NCBI GenBank assembly: GCA_037501455.1
Contig: CM074864.1
Location: forward strand, 27,956,001-28,020,000
Source: Lantana camara
Taxonomy: Eukaryota > Streptophyta > Magnoliopsida > Lamiales > Verbenaceae
DNA length: 64,000 bases
Direction of reading: 5' to 3'
Shown here: positions 11,501 to 22,713 of the stretch, one piece after another
Layout: each line of letters starts with the position of its first letter
How positions within the stretch are numbered: position 1 is the stretch's first letter
The notes under the pieces: generated by a model
What the model saw: the letters and a program-made list of their open reading frames with translations, nothing else
What the model was told of the DNA's origin: nothing
Database searches by the model: none
Made by a program: the position numbers and the translations under genes

Positions 11501-11704
11501 AAGAGAACCAAGACCTCACCAAGAGACTGAACACGTGATTACGAATCACATTATAAGGAAAAGGTGTTTCCTAAGAGATGTGTAAACAAGAGGGTCACAT
11601 CAGCAGAGAATATAGCAGATCCACTTTGGAAACACCCAAAGTCAATAGGGTCTCAAAGAGCATCTTGAGAAGATGGGACTTAGAGTACCTAAATGGCTTT
11701 TACG
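8521..11704 (+). pseudogene. Decayed Copia gag-pol
   Basis: Pieces of a Copia polyprotein are legible in several frames, separated by many stops. They comprise a start-like ATG at 8528 with a gag N-terminal-like phrase; a zinc-knuckle remnant near 9087-9146 (CFYGSK, two cysteines lost); an integrase zinc-region remnant near 9380-9415 (CESCHEG); integrase core traces near 9510-9660; RT traces near 10820-10935 (FNMKDL, DRSKR, GLSQ) and 11044-11091 (GCIMYEKLCTKLDMA); and RNase H near 11230-11630 ending in NIADPL. The order gag, IN, RT, RH identifies Copia. No segment could encode an active enzyme. I could not assign the lineage with confidence. Confidence 0.8.
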
Positions 11705-11707
11705 GGC

Positions 11708-11717
11708 AAGTGGGAGA
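11708..11717 (+). other. Copia polypurine tract
   Basis: AAGTGGGAGA directly before the TGTTAGG start of the 3' LTR. This is the usual plus-strand primer form in plant Copia elements. Confidence 0.85.
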
Positions 11718-11718
11718 T

Positions 11719-13615
11719 TGTTAGGAATAGTGCCCTAGAAAGCCGATTAGTCATAATCCGTTTTGGGACTTTCCTAGTATCACAGACAATCTTTGAATGA
11801 AATAACGAATTGAGGCAACACTTCTTTATATGCTCTTGTTTGGTATGCGTTTACTTTAGCTGTGCATGTATGAGAACTCCCCTAATCCTGATGACTTTAG
11901 GACTCTACCATTTAGGTGAAATGGTTCATGAAACGAGCCCTATATCACATAAGTCATGATTAGTAAAATACTCCAAGCCGATGAGTCCTACAGACAGTGG
12001 GAGTGTCAACCTGACTCCTCTAAGTCTTGCTTGTGGGATCACGCCCTTAAGAAGGACCACCTTGTTTCATGGAGATGCAAAGTGTATAGTTGATACGTGC
12101 GTGATACATGAGGGTGCTTACTTTAATAAGTAAGTTCACTGAGGTGCCCCGTGTGAGAACATTCCTAAATGGGAAAGGAAGTTTCTATTTCAGGAAATGG
12201 AAACTTCCAGATTAAGAAATATCTCACGAGTCATTGATGTGATTAATTGATCCTTAGACTTGAGGTTCCTTGTCACTTTATGAGTTAACTCTGTAGTCTT
12301 AGGTATAAGCTTTAAAGGGTGTCGCCTTAGACAACTGATTCAAGGCTTATGCTGGGGCTGCACAAGTGATTCATGAAAGTGAATGAGAATCAAGAAAGGA
12401 CCTACACTTGCATTTGCAAGGTGATCTCTTATTGTGTAAGTCATTCATATGCCATATAGAGTCCTTGGCCAAGGCAGTAGATCAAGACATCAAGAAAAGG
12501 GTTTCTTGGATTGAGATCAAATGGATATGAAATGCACTTAGCTTTAAGACCGGATTATTAGGGTTCTGATTATTCCCTTGCCCTAGATCTTGGTTGAGAG
12601 ATAGTAAGTAGGAGGATTATATCTCACATGAATCAATGACTTAAAGGTTCTGTCGAATCCGAACATTCCAATTCAGCTAGGGGTTAAACACCTGTTGCTA
12701 GACTATGGTCGTTTAATCTGTGGACTGATTAATTAATTAGTGAATTAATTAATTAGGGTCACTGCTAATTGAATTGAGAACCTAGAGGGTCACACACAAC
12801 AACTTGGTTACATGAGTTGAGGCTTAAAAATGATTAAACGAGTTAATCGAGCCTAGAAGGTTCCACGCGTGTGAAACCACACGTGTGGGTCACGTGATTG
12901 TTTAATGATATATTAAATAATTAATTTGTTAATTATTTAATAGACTTTGGTTTAATTTTGAATTAAAAAGAAAGTCTAATTTTGGAGAAAATAATCTAGT
13001 TAATTAATTATGAATTAATTAATTAGATAAAAATAAGTTATTTATTTTATAATAAATAAAGTATAAAATTATCCAAAAATAGTTTGGATATTTTTAGCTC
13101 TCTTAAAAGTTGACTAGAATTAGAATTCAAAGTCAAAGTTGGAAAATACTTGATGATCAAGTAATAGGAGAGAGAGGAACCAAATCCTTTCCCAACTAGG
13201 ATTTGGATCGGCACCCTCTCTCTATAAATAGGGGAGCTCGAGCTCCTTATGGAGCTAATAGACAATTCTTGGTTCATGTGTTGAACACCTTCCTTTCTCC
13301 AAGATTAAATTAAACCCTAGGTTAAGCCTAAACACTAACTAAAGAACTAGCATCCTTACTAGTTAGATTGTGATCAAGTTGGTGGACTTTCTCTAGAGAC
13401 TTCAAGTTAGAAGTTTGAAGATTCGAGTTTTACCAAAGGAGAGGGGATCAAGCCGCGAGAAGAGCGTTCTTGGGTGGCTTGAAACGCTTCAAGAAAGAAT
13501 AAAAGAAAAGTAAGTTTTCTATCTTTACGAATTTGGTTACACGATTGCGAGTTCAAGGTCCTTTTGTTGGGAAAATTTTTAAATTCCGCTGCTTTCTGAT
13601 TCGTGTTTTCCAACA
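11719..13615 (+). repeat. Copia 3' LTR
   Basis: 1897 bp. Identical in order to the 5' LTR except for a 38-bp loss after 12890 that removes three G-boxes, plus about nine point differences by eye. It is followed by target duplication GTATA. An apparent open frame starting at 13533 in this LTR runs into A gag only by chance of the insertion. Confidence 0.93.
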
Positions 13616-13616
13616 G

Positions 13617-16600
13617 TATATTCCTCCAGCTTCCCGTACTCGCAGGTTGAGGGAGTTCACCGAGCTGAAACAGGGAGGAAGATCGGTGGGGCAGTATATC
13701 GCCGAGTTCGAGAGACTTTCTCGCTATGCACCCAACATAGCGAACGACGACTTTCACAAGGCGATGCAGTTTGTTCAGGGATTGAGACCGGATATTCAGG
13801 ACGCACTAAAAGCAGCTAATACGAGTACCTGGGCTAAAGCTACTGCAAAGGCCCTAAAGGTTGAGGATTCTGACATTGCTAGGAGAGCTACTCAGCGGTC
13901 TGGACAGGCTTCGGGCTCGAGAGCAGGTCAGGGATCGAGCTCGGGAAAGAGGCCGATGATTTACTCCGCACCTCCCGCGCAGAAGGACTCCGGGAAGAAG
14001 CTTAAGGCGACAGGGCCGTTACAGAGGGGTCCGAGAACTCCAGCACAATCACAGCCACCTCAGAAACCGGGTTGCAGATTTTGTGGACTTCCTACACATC
14101 ATTGTGATAACTGCAGACGCCGGTTAGGCTTATGTTTGATCTGCGGGAGCGACGAGCACATGGTAGACGGCTGTCCGGATCGTCGGGATCCGCCACCTGC
14201 AGGTCCGAGACCACTTGTGAGAGCTCGAGCGTATGCACTCGCTGGGGAGGAGCAGGATGCTGAGATAGACCCCGCCGCAGTAGTTGAAGGTATTATTTAC
14301 ATCCATGGTACGAACATCCATACATTATTTGATCCGGGAGCTACACACTCCTTTCTTCCGCACTCTATTGCTATTACTTTACCTTTGCCTGCTATGTGTA
14401 CTTCAGTGCGTTATTTAGTTAGTACTCCTTTCGGTAGTAGGCGAGAGACAGATCAGGGCTACAGGGATGTTCCAGTGGTGATTGAAGGCCGGGAATTTCT
14501 GACCGATTTTATTGTGATGCCGATGGAGAGATACGGGGCTATATTGGGGATGGAATGGTTATACAGGCATTCTGTTACCGTGGATTGTCGGGCTAAGAAG
14601 GTTCAGTTGGGTTCAGAGGTTACCACGGGTTGTATTTCGAAGACCATACCCCTACTTTCTTTTTCAGAAGCTCAGAAATTAGTCAGAGACGGGGCTACAG
14701 GGTTCATTGCTTACATCTTGAACAAGCCAAAAGATCAGGTGAAATTAGAGGACACTGAAGTGGTAAAGGAGTTTCCCGAGGTATTTCCAGAAAAGTTGGA
14801 TTCTTTGCCTCCTGAACGAGAGATCGAATTTGTGATCGATCTTTTTCCGAATGCCGAGCCGTATTCAAAGACTCCATACCGGATGGCTCCAGCGGAATTA
14901 AAGGAATTAAAAGTTCAGCTTGAAGCATTGTTGGAAGTTGGTTACATTCAGCCGAGTACTTCACCCTGGGGAGCGCCGGTGTTATTTGTAAAGAAAAAGG
15001 ACGGGACTTTAAGAATGTGCATCGATTACCGGGAGTTGAACAGGATGACTATTAAGAACAAGTATCCCCACCCAAATATCGAGGAGTTATTCGATATACT
15101 TCAGGGTTCCAAAGTCTATTCAAAATTGGATTTAAGATAGGGATACTATCAGCTGCGAATCCGAGCAGAGGATATTCCTAAGACAGGATTCAATACTAGG
15201 TACGGGCATTACGTTTTCGTGGTTATGCCGTTTGGATTAACTAACGCCCCTGCAGCTTTCATGGATATGATGCACCGGATTTTCAGGCCTTTCCTCGACA
15301 AGTTTGTGGTGATTTTTATTGATGACATTCTGGTTTTCTCAAAATCAGCCGAGGAGCACGCGAGGCATCTTAAGCTTGTTCTACAGACTTTGAAAGAGCA
15401 CCAGTTGTTTGCTAAGTTTAGGAAGTGCGAATTCTGGATCGAGCGGGTTTCTTTCTTGGGACATGTAATTTCGGGAAAAGGGTTGGAAGTTGATCCGTAA
15501 AAAATCGAGGCCGTGCTCAAGTGGGAGAAACCAAAGAATGCCTCGGAAATTAGAAGCTTCTTGGGATTGGCCGGTTATTATAGAAGATTTGTTCAGGACT
15601 TCCCTAAGATTGCGGCACCATTAACCCGATTGACAAAGAAAGATGTGAAGTTTGTTTGGGACGAGAAGTGTGATCAAAGCTTTAACTTTTTGAAAGAGAA
15701 GTTAGTCTCCGCTCCAGTGTTAACTCTACCCGAGGGTTCAGAGGAGTATGCAGTGTACACCGATGCTTCTAAAGAAGGCTTAGGTTGTGTTTTGACTCAG
15801 AAAGGAAAGGTGATCGTCTATGCTTCTCGAAAGCTAAAGGAATATGAAAGGAATTATCCGACACATGACCTAGAGCTTGCAGCCGTGATCTTTGCTCTCG
15901 GGAAATGGAGACATTATCTTTACGGGACTTCCTTTGAGATTTTCACAGACCATAAGAGCCTCCAGTATTTGTTCACACAGAAAGATTTAAATATGAGGCA
16001 ACGGCGTTGGATGGAAAAGTTGGAAGATTATGATTGTACAATTAAATACCATCCAGGAAAAGCAAATGTGGTCACCGATGCACTTAGCAGGGAGGCGAGT
16101 GTGTCGAGTTTGGAAGTAAAGGAAGGTGATGAAGTTGCTCCAATTGTCCTAAAAGCTCGGGTTTCTAATATCATAATTCAGCCGGAATTAAAGTATCAGT
16201 TATTTCAGGCTCAGAATAAGGATCCGAAAGTTCAGAAGCTTGTGAGTAAGGCTAAGGATGATCAGGAGAGTCCGTTTGGGTTTGATGAGATCGGATTGCT
16301 TCGGTTTAAAAACAGAGTAGTAGTACCTGAAGAATTGAAACGGGTCCTACTTGAAGAAGCTCACAAGTCAGCCTACTCGATCCACCCTGGAGGAAACAAA
16401 ATGTATAAGGATTTGAAGCGATATTATTGGTGGAACGTGATGAAAAGAGACGTGGTAGAATATGTGAAACATTACTTGACTTGTTAGAAAGTGAAAGCTC
16501 AGCACCAAAAGCCTGCAGGACTTTTACAACCGTTACCTATTCCCGAGCGGAAGTGGGAACAAGTAACGATGGACTTTGTCTCCGGATTACCGAAGGTTAA

Positions 16601-17651
16601 AGGCGGGTCTGATGGAATTTGGGTAATCGTGGATAGATTTACAAAGTCTGCTCACTTTCTACCGGTCTGGATGTCTTATAAGATCCCGAAGTTGGTCGAG
16701 ATTTATAACAAAGAGATTATCCGACTTCATGGTATTCCGGTGAGCATAGTTTCGGACCGAGACCCGAGGTTTACTTCCAAGTTGTGGCAAGAGTTACAGG
16801 CCGTTTTGGGAACGAAACTTAAGTTCAGTACGGCATTTCACCTGCAAACAGACGGTCAAACTGAAAGATTAATCAGATATTTGGAAGATCTTCTTCGGGC
16901 GTTCGCGATTGATTTTCAGAACTCGTGGGCAGAACAACTTCCTTTGATTGAGTTTGCTTATAATAACAGCTTTCAGGCTTCGATCGGGATGGCTCCTTAT
17001 GAGTTACTTTATGGAAGAAAGTGCCGATCTCCATTGTTCTTCGACTTGGAAGAATGGAAATGGTCGAAACAGGAAGGAGTAAAGAAGGGTGAAAGATTCG
17101 AAAGGCCTTCCAAAGTTGTTCAAGCTATGATTGAGAAAGTGCAAATGATTCAACAACGGATGAAAGCCGCGCAAGATAGACAAAAGAGCTATGCCGATAA
17201 GCGCCGAAGAGATCTTGAATTCGAAGTTGGTGACCGGGTATTCTTGAAGGTGGCACCAAGGAAAGGTTTCACCCGAATCGGGAAAGGAGGAAAACTTAAC
17301 CCTCGCTACTTAGGTCCGTTCGAGATTCTTGAAAGAATAGGCGAGGTAGCCTATCGACTGGACCTACCACCGAGTCTTACGGGGATTCACAACGTATTTT
17401 ATGTTTCACAATTAAGGAAATATTACCCCGATGAGACTACTATTCTCCCCGTAGAAGAAGTGGAGCTGGAACCGAATTTGACGTTTGTTCAGAGGCCGGT
17501 TAAAATCATGGATCGAAAATTTCAGGAATTGGGAAACCGGAGAATTCCCATGGTTAAAGTGTTGTGGAGAAGTGACAGAACCGAGGAAGCTACGTGGGAA
17601 ACAGAAGATAAAATGAAACGGTTCCACCCGGAGTTGTTCACACAAGATTAG
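13617..17651 (+). pseudogene. gag-pol remainder of element A (PR, RT, RNase H, IN, chromodomain)
   Basis: Continues the gag begun at 3755, in one frame to the stop at 17649. Legible domains are the rest of capsid; two zinc knuckles ([28 protein letters not shown]) near 14080-14180; protease with DPGATHSF near 14330; RT with YRELNR and FIDD near 15030 and 15320; RNase H with YTDAS near 15758; integrase with HPGG zinc region, MDF, SDRDPRF and SERL motifs between 16380 and 16880; and a chromodomain near 17490-17640 (PVKIMDRK, VLW, TWE). In-frame stops at 15138 (TAG), 15498 (TAA) and 16485 (TAG) break RT, the RT/RNase H region and integrase. With the Copia insertion this makes a non-functional copy. 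Confidence 0.93.
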
Positions 17652-17672
17652 AGAATCTGGGGACCAGATTCT
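17652..17672 (+). other. Hairpin between stop codon and polypurine tract, element A
   Basis: AGAATCTGG-GGA-CCAGATTCT, a perfect 9-bp stem with a GGA loop, starts immediately after the gag-pol stop. Equivalents occur in H1 (56321-56340, AGGA loop) and E (37227-37245, minus strand, GGA loop). Confidence 0.75.
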
Positions 17673-17675
17673 TCT

Positions 17676-17688
17676 AAGGGGGGGAGAG
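17676..17688 (+). other. Polypurine tract, element A
   Basis: AAGGGGGGGAGAG one base before the TG of the 3' LTR. It primes plus-strand synthesis. Confidence 0.88.
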
Positions 17689-18674
17689 TTGTAACGCCCC
17701 GGTTCCGGATGAACAGTTAAGCGCACCACGTGTGTGTTTTGAGCGTAGGATTTTATTTTCGTTCTTTAATTTCATAATATATTCTTACGTGGCAGTATAT
17801 TTTTATAAAATTCATGAAGTATTGTTTATATAAATTATTTGAATTCATATCATTGAAAATATTATTTCATGACACGGAAAAATATTTATTGCATGAAATG
17901 GTTACCGAGAGTGTTTCAAATTGCCAAATTGTCCCTACTTGATTGTTTTCTAACTTTAGGGACCTAATTGCATATTATTCCAAGGACTTAATTGAACATA
18001 TTTCAAATTGTTGCATACTTGATTGCATAACTTCATGAGTTGATGGATTAATTGGAAAATTAGCACATTTCACAAAAAACAAGGTTGGTGTTTTACGTAA
18101 TGCATCTCCAAGCTTCTTCCTTGTTCATTGATCCAAAAAAATTTCCCAACATATCCATCTCCCTCACTCTCGGTACTAGGAAGAAAAAGGGAAGAAGTGA
18201 TTTCCATCTTAATCATCAAGAAATTTCAAGGGATTTGCCAAGTTTTGGGGAGTTCATCATCATCATCATCTATATTCTCCATTTCTTTCCATTTTAAGGT
18301 TGGTTGGGCATGAATGGATGATCTTGAGCAAATTTGGTTTAGCTAGGGTTTATGAATCATGGACTTGGTAGATTATGTGTTGAGCAAAGTGTGATTATAT
18401 GATCATATCATGAATTATGGCATGATTTATTCATGATATTGTTGAGAATTTGAGCTTGGATGATCAAAGTGGGCATGTGCTTGAAACCTTGGAAACCTTG
18501 GTGATATAACATGTTTTATGTTTTTAAGTGTGATATTATTACTCCTTGAATGTGTATGCATCATACTTCCAGAAATTATTGCATTTGGGGATCAAAAATG
18601 GAATTTTGTTGCTTTGTTGAGCCATTGCCGAGAGCCTCCCCTGTTTTGCTCTGTTTCTGTAAGTTGCAGAAACA

Positions 18675-18899
18675 GGGAACGGCCGTTCCCAGCCTCAAGG
18701 CATAGTGGGAACGGGCGTTCCCTCTTTTAAACTAAAAGGAGGCGGCCGAGCATGGGAACGGCCGTTCCCATTTTGGCCTTGGTGGCGGAAGGGCCGTTCC
18801 CAGCTAGGCGCATTTTTAAACTGGAAATCGTTGGCGCGTTTTGGGGATTACGGGAACGACCGTTCCCATTTTGCAAAGGGGTCCGGAACGACCGTTCCC
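18675..18899 (+). repeat. Paired 16-bp palindrome array, shared A/B LTR
   Basis: Six palindromes start at 18675, 18707, 18754, 18786, 18852 and 18884. Within-pair steps are exactly 32 bp in all three pairs; between-pair steps are 47 and 66. The first copy is the perfect GGGAACGGCCGTTCCC. Each spacer is 16 bp, containing CAAGGC, GCCTTG or CAAAGG. Confidence 0.88.
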
Positions 18900-19189
18900 A
18901 CTTGGATTGCAGAATAAAATTCTCTGCATAAAATTACGAAAATAGCCCCTCGATCCGACGACTTCTTTGACCCCGAATTGCTATAATATGTGCTACTATG
19001 TAGTGAAACAACATGTTATCATGTCACATTGCATTTTCATCGTCATCTCGATATATTTCCATCGTTCGTCATATTTGGTCCATTTTAGGTCTTGTCTCAT
19101 GTATACACGTCGTGTTTGCACAGGTCACGAGGGCGTGGACGAGGAGCAGGCTCAGTAGAGTATATCCTTGTCTTATTTTGTAAGAAAAG

Positions 19190-19933
19190 GTGAGGTTTTG
19201 TTTTAAGTAAATCGAACCCTATAACCCTTATGTGCTATTTTCGGCCAAAACATATTATAATTATAAACGTTTTCAAAGTTATAAACATTTCAAGCAAGAA
19301 AGCAATGATTGTCATGATTTTCAAGCAGGTTTGGCGAGTACATGATTGCACGTGGGCCCAAGAGTAATTCTTGAGCCAACCGGGAAAGCAAGGGCTGTTG
19401 GGTAACTCCTGAATTATCCTCACATTGTTGGGATCACGCCCGAAGCCACTAGGAGATTAGTGGTGGAAGGAGTTCGGTGTCTAGGGGGTCATGTCCTCTA
19501 CACACACCATGTCGTGGATAGTCGAGCCTTGCAAACTCGCTATCACCCGGAGGAAGAAGGAGACTGGGGATTAATCCGGCATGTCGGGTTATCCTCGGGT
19601 TATTGCATGATTTCAAGCATGAAATTGTCTATGTGAGCACTAAATGGAATTGTATGATCATGTATTGAATTGATAAAGCACGCACGTATTGTCACGTTTG
19701 GTGTAAAGGTTGGAGAATCACCCCTACTCGCCGGGGTCACATGTTCATGAACTGATCAAGTTAAACTGTTAAAATGATTCGTTGTAGTCTCGGGCAAAGA
19801 ACAAGTTTTGTGAACTATATATCTATTTCAATTCCAAAGTCTTCACCCGAGCCTACAACTTGCATGTGATGTGTGTTGTATATATTTATTGCCCCTCACT
19901 CAGTCTTCGGTAGACTGATACTTCACTTTTCAG
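19190..19933 (+). other. Putative LTR intron, shared A/B LTR
   Basis: Donor AAG/GTGAGG at 19190, acceptor TTTTCAG/G ending 19933, 744 bp. Same position and length as in the 5' LTR of A. Inference from splice-site form and cross-family conservation. Confidence 0.5.
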
Positions 19934-20365
19934 GTACTTGAGCGCTTGGTCGTGCTAGGCGGGTGTCCGGTCGAGTTTTACATTCTCACGAGTCTAGTAC
20001 CGTACCTTCATGTATAACACTTTTGGTATCTCATGTTACGATCGTTATTAGTACTTTTTGAATACCTGAACATGTATATTATTAAGAGATGATAATGTAT
20101 TGATAGTTAAGTTGGTATCTATACGTATCTATTCGGTAAATATGGTACCTATATGTATGAATGATTTTATTGCTTCCGCTTTCGTTATCATGTTTGCTCT
20201 GAGTTGGTTGGGGTGAGTGTCCCGCCTAGTTCGTCATTTTTTTTTATTATTGTCACCCGTTCGCTATAGTTTTGGTTTATGTATGGATTTTTCATTTCAT
20301 ACGTGGATCGAGGCTATAGTGCGGGGGATGTAGTGCCCTGGGGGTTAGGGTGCTACATCTACAGG

Positions 20366-20377
20366 TGGTATCAGAGC
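20366..20377 (+). other. Primer-binding site, internal region B
   Basis: TGGTATCAGAGC, eight bases after the shared LTR, as in A. The leader stem-loop copy follows at 20419-20436. Confidence 0.92.
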
Positions 20378-20610
20378 CCGGTTGCAAAACCGAGGTTCTC
20401 GAGTCGTGTCAAGTCAGTCTAGGTCGCACGGCATAGGATTATTTGTTACTTGAGAGTCTGCATTTCACTGAATTACTTGATTACTTGAATTTTTGCCTTA
20501 CTTGAACTATTTGATTCTTCCTGAATGTGTGCTTATTAACATTGTTGAATTATATGCACACATTTGCATTTATTAATCAAGCCACGCATGTGTAGTGATC
20601 TGATTTCAGG

Positions 20611-22547
20611 ATGGAGCACGACAGACACTCCAGTGACCGATCCTCGAGACACAGGCATCATCATCCTCGCCGGCATCATCGTCGGGAGAGATCACCACCT
20701 GCTCCACCTGCTCAGGCACAGCCCCAGGATTTCATGAACGCGGTAGTGGGGCTAATTGATCAGAGGTTACAGGAAAGGGTTCCTCCACCACCTCCAGCAC
20801 CAGTAGCACCTCAGGAGAACCCCATTTTGGCCATATTGCGAGAGTTTCAGAACCAGCGTCCCCTGAAGTTCTACAAGGGCCACGATATTCAGGCAGAGAT
20901 GTGGCTGAAGGAGAGCGAGAGGATCTGGCAGCTTATCCCTTGTGATACTCAGGAGAAGGCTCGCTGTACACTTACTCTTATTCAGGGTGAGGCCTATTCT
21001 TAGTGGGAGAGCACCCAGATCGTTTTGGAGGCAGCTGGGACAGAGATTACCTGGGAGGTCTTCGTACGGGAGTTCAGAAACAAGTATATTCCTCCAGCTT
21101 CTAGTACTCGCAGGTTGAGGGAGTTCACCGAGCTGAAACAGGGAGGAAGATCGGTGGGGCAGTATATCGCCGAGTTCGAGAGACTTTCTCGCTATGTACC
21201 CAACATAGCGAACGACGGATTTCACAAGGCGATGCAGTTTGTTCAGGGATTGAGACCGGATATTCAAGACGCACTAAAAGCAGCTAATACGAGTACCTAG
21301 GCTAAAGCTACTGCAAAGGCCCTAAAGGTTGAGGATTCTGACATTGCTAGGAGAGCTACTCAGCGGATTGGACAGGCTTCGGGCTCGAGAGCAGGTCAGG
21401 GATCGAGCTCGGGAAAGAGGCCGATGATTTACTCCGCACCTCCCGTGCAGAAGGACTCCGGGAAGAAGCTTAATGCGACAGGCCCGTTACAGAGGGGTCC
21501 GAGAACTCCAGCACCATCACAGCCACCTCAGAAACCGGGTTGCAGATTTTGTGGACTTCCTACACATCATTATGATAACTACAGATGCCGGTTAGGCTTA
21601 TGTTTGATCTGCGGGAGCGACGAGCACATGGTAGACAGCTGTCCGGATCGTCGGGATCTGCCACCTGCAGGTCCGAGACCACTTGTAAGAGCTCGAGCGT
21701 ATGCACTCGCTGGGGAGGAGCAGGATGCTGAGATAGACCCCGCCGCAGTAGTTGATGGTATTATTTGCATCCATGGCACGAACTTCCATACATTGTTTGA
21801 TCCGGGAGCTACACACTCCTTTCTTGCGCACTCTATTGCTATTACTTTACCTTTGCCTGCTATGTGTACTTCTGTGCGTTATTTAGTTAGTACTCCTTTC
21901 GGTAGTAGGCGAAAGAGGGATCAGGGCTACAGGGATGTTCCAGTGGTGATTGAAGGCCGGGAATTTCTGACCGATTTTATTGTGATGCCGATGGAGAGAT
22001 ACGGGGCTATATTGGGGATGGAATGGTTATACAGGCATTGTGCTACCGTGGATTGTCGGGCTAAGAAGGTTTAGTTGGGTTCAGAGGTTACCACAGGTTG
22101 TATTTCGAAGACCGTACCCCTACTTTCTTTTTCAGAAGCTCAGAAATTAGTCAGAGACGGGGCTACAGGGTTCATTGCTTACATCTTGAACAAGCCAAAA
22201 GATCAGGTGAAATTAGAGGACACCGAAGTGGTAAAGGAGTTTCCCGAGGTATTTCTAGAAAAGTTGGATTCTTTGCCTCCTGAACGAGAGATCGAATTTG
22301 TGATCGATCTTTTTCCAAATGCCGAGCCGTATTCAAAGACTCCATACTGGATGGCTCCAGCGGAATTAAAGGAATTAAAAGTTCAGCTTGAAGCATTGTT
22401 GGAAGTTGGTTACATTCGGCCGAGTACTTCACCCTGGGGAGCGCTGGTGTTATTTGTAAAGAAAAAGGACGGGACTTTAAGAATGTGCATCGATTACCGG
22501 GAGTTGAACAGGATGACTATTAAGAACAAGTATCCCCTCCCACATAT
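20611..22547 (+). pseudogene. gag-pol of truncated element B
   Basis: Nearly the same protein as A, starting MEHDRHSSD two bases after an acceptor-like TTTCAG (20604-20609). The whole visible part stays in one frame but has three TAG stops: at 21001 (a Trp in WWES in A), 21298 (Trp in A) and 22072 (Gln in A). The uninterrupted YIPP site near 21086-21098 documents the pre-insertion state of A. It covers gag, both zinc knuckles (one loses a Cys: HHYDNY), protease DPGATHSFL and the first part of RT. It ends at KNKYPLPH, where sequence switches to the LTR tail of C across a shared TAT (22545-22547). Confidence 0.92.
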
Positions 22548-22705
22548 TTTGCGCAGTTCTTGAGTGTCTAGGCCGCCTAGCGAGGGTGTGAGTTTTGTGT
22601 GTCTCCCGTTCGCTACGGTTTGATACGGGTGCGAACTTCCATTTCGTTACTCGTGTTGGACCCTAGTGCGGGGGATGTGGCACCCTTCGCTCCGGGGGTG
22701 TTACA
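22548..22705 (+). repeat. Truncated 5' LTR tail of element C
   Basis: The last ~158 bp of an LTR, matching 30391-30548 with about three differences. It ends GGGTGTTACA before the primer site. The first ~3 kb of this LTR are missing, deleted together with the end of B. Confidence 0.9.
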
Positions 22706-22713
22706 TCCTTGCG

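Larger units (their letters stand above)
4233..13615 (+). mobile_element. Degenerate Ty1/Copia element nested in A gag
   Basis: LTRs of 1935 and 1897 bp begin TGTTAGG and end CCAACA. A tRNA-Met primer site lies at 6170-6181 and a GTGGGAGAT-type polypurine tract at 11708-11717. The target duplication GTATA is at 4228-4232 and 13616-13620, and B shows the empty site. The order of coding remnants (gag zinc knuckle, integrase, RT, RNase H) is that of Copia. Apart from one 38-bp deletion the LTRs differ by about nine substitutions by eye, so the insertion is recent, yet the interior has no intact pol frame. Confidence 0.93.
836..20357 (+). mobile_element. Ty3/gypsy chromovirus element A (Tekay/Del-like), with nested Copia
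   Basis: This is a complete LTR-internal-LTR structure. LTRs lie at 836-3501 and 17690-20357, the tRNA-Met primer site at 3510-3521, the gag-pol parts at 3755-4232 and 13617-17651, and the polypurine tract at 17676-17688. A Copia element occupies 4233-13615. The domain order (gag with two CCHC knuckles, protease, RT, RNase H, integrase, chromodomain) is that of plant chromoviruses, and the C-terminal chromodomain and LTRs over 2.6 kb suggest the Tekay/Del lineage. The right LTR also serves as the left LTR of truncated internal region B, so A and B form a tandem array. No target duplication can be confirmed, because the right end is lost in B. Confidence 0.9.
17690..20357 (+). repeat. Shared LTR: 3' LTR of A and 5' LTR of B
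   Basis: 2668 bp, TGTAACGCC...GTGCTACA. It is preceded by A's polypurine tract and followed by B's primer site (20366), so it serves two internal regions. It carries the better-preserved palindrome array (18675-18899) and the same intron-like segment (19190-19933). Confidence 0.92.

Noticed and set aside
13533..15140. 535-codon ORF beginning inside the Copia 3' LTR
   Set aside because: The first 28 codons are Copia LTR read through by chance. The real frame is element A gag, whose start is at 3755.
20767..21267. 166-residue minus-strand ORF
   Set aside because: Shadow of B gag on the opposite strand.
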